A DNA stretch of 64,000 bases from Eopsaltria australis (taxonomy: Eukaryota > Chordata > Aves > Passeriformes > Petroicidae): the NCBI GenBank assembly GCA_034509425.1, contig JAVTVJ010001186.1, positions 372,001-436,000 of the forward strand, written 5' to 3'. The notes beneath the pieces are model-generated. The model saw only the letters and a list, made by a program, of their open reading frames with translations, was not told the DNA's origin and did no database searches. The translations under genes and the position numbers were made by a program. Positions 63,403 to 64,000 of this stretch are shown here, one piece after another; the stretch's first letter is position 1; each line of letters begins with the position of its first letter.

Positions 63403-64000
63403 CCCTTCATTCATAGGTTGTGCAGCTTGTGCTGGGATTGTGCTCAGGGTAATAGAGGTACTGCCACTGACTCCCAGGTCCCTTAGCTTATATGGCTCTG
63501 TAGGGCTCCAAGGAACTACCTGCTTCTTCTCAGTTACTGCTGCTGCAAGGTATGAGGAGGTGGCTGTACCAGCTTAACAGTAGCTTTACATGCCATAATG
63601 CCTGACACATTTGAAGTGTTGCTGGGTAACGGTGTTAGACTTTATATCTTTTTTATTATTAATGACGTATATTATACACTCCGCACAAAATATCCTCCTC
63701 AAGCTTTTAGTGTCTCTCAAAGGTAAAGTCCAGTAACGTGCCTTTTGCAGCTTGCTCAGAAATAAAGCTAATAGCCTTTAATATCAAAGCTTGGGCTGCT
63801 GGGAGCCTGAGATACTAACATAGAAATATCGTGAAGCAACAAGGTTCGCCTCAGACCTGCTTTTCAACCCCTGCTTGCTCCCAATGGCTCTGCTCTAAGA
63901 TGGCTCTGTTTAAAGCATCTTTCTCTACAATAGCTGACCCTTTGACACTCCCTTGCATCCACCCCACTGAGGTCAGGACACAGGATGCAACAGTGAATCT
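63403..64000. other. Intergenic DNA at right edge, no gene seen
   Basis: Unique sequence of mixed composition. No repeat family or coding sequence is recognised. Confidence 0.55.

Noticed and set aside
1..64000. CRISPR arrays, bacterial operons, riboswitches, tRNA or rRNA genes
   Set aside because: Nothing of this kind was seen. The window is vertebrate nuclear DNA, and no tRNA-like A/B-box pair with cloverleaf was noticed, though a covariance-model scan was not possible.

Overview
The window is ordinary vertebrate nuclear DNA and almost certainly avian. It carries one recognisable protein-coding locus, the 5' end of PIK3R1 (p85-alpha regulatory subunit of class IA PI3-kinase) on the minus strand, followed by about 53 kb of gene-poor DNA upstream of that gene. 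The evidence for a bird is the repeat content. There are many CR1 LINE fragments with the typical avian CR1 3' end, and one long-terminal-repeat element of a type I associate with songbird and other neoavian genomes. Alu, L1 and mammalian SINEs are absent. In birds the human 5q13 block containing PIK3R1 lies on the Z chromosome; that placement is background knowledge, not visible here.

Layout, read in the gene's direction (right to left). A CpG island at about 8960-10450 holds the putative promoter and non-coding exon 1, with a likely donor at 9632-9633. Intron 1 follows (about 5068-9633). Exon 2 (4321-5067) has a strong acceptor, a 413-nt 5' leader containing three upstream ORFs, and 334 nt of coding sequence for the SH3 domain and first proline-rich segment, ending in a GT donor. 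Positions 1-4320 are the start of intron 2. The rest of the protein (BCR-homology, nSH2, iSH2, cSH2) lies beyond the left edge.

From about 10.5 kb to the right edge I find no convincing gene. The DNA is AT-rich and mostly unique, with two CR1 tails (13.2 and 16.6 kb), an apparent solo LTR (22.8-23.7 kb), a quiet stretch at 24-47 kb that may hold conserved regulatory elements, and then a CR1-rich stretch (47.5-63.4 kb) with copies in both orientations, a CCAT microsatellite and a G/T-rich tract. The last large CR1 (about 62.05-63.40 kb, minus strand) retains a decayed piece of reverse transcriptase. Such a desert upstream of PIK3R1 agrees with the mammalian arrangement, where PIK3R1 is preceded by a long gene-free interval.

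I did not find a previously undescribed system. The most interesting feature is the exon 2 leader: three short uORFs, the last of which ends in a TGA overlapping the PIK3R1 start codon (ATGA), an arrangement compatible with translational control by termination-reinitiation.
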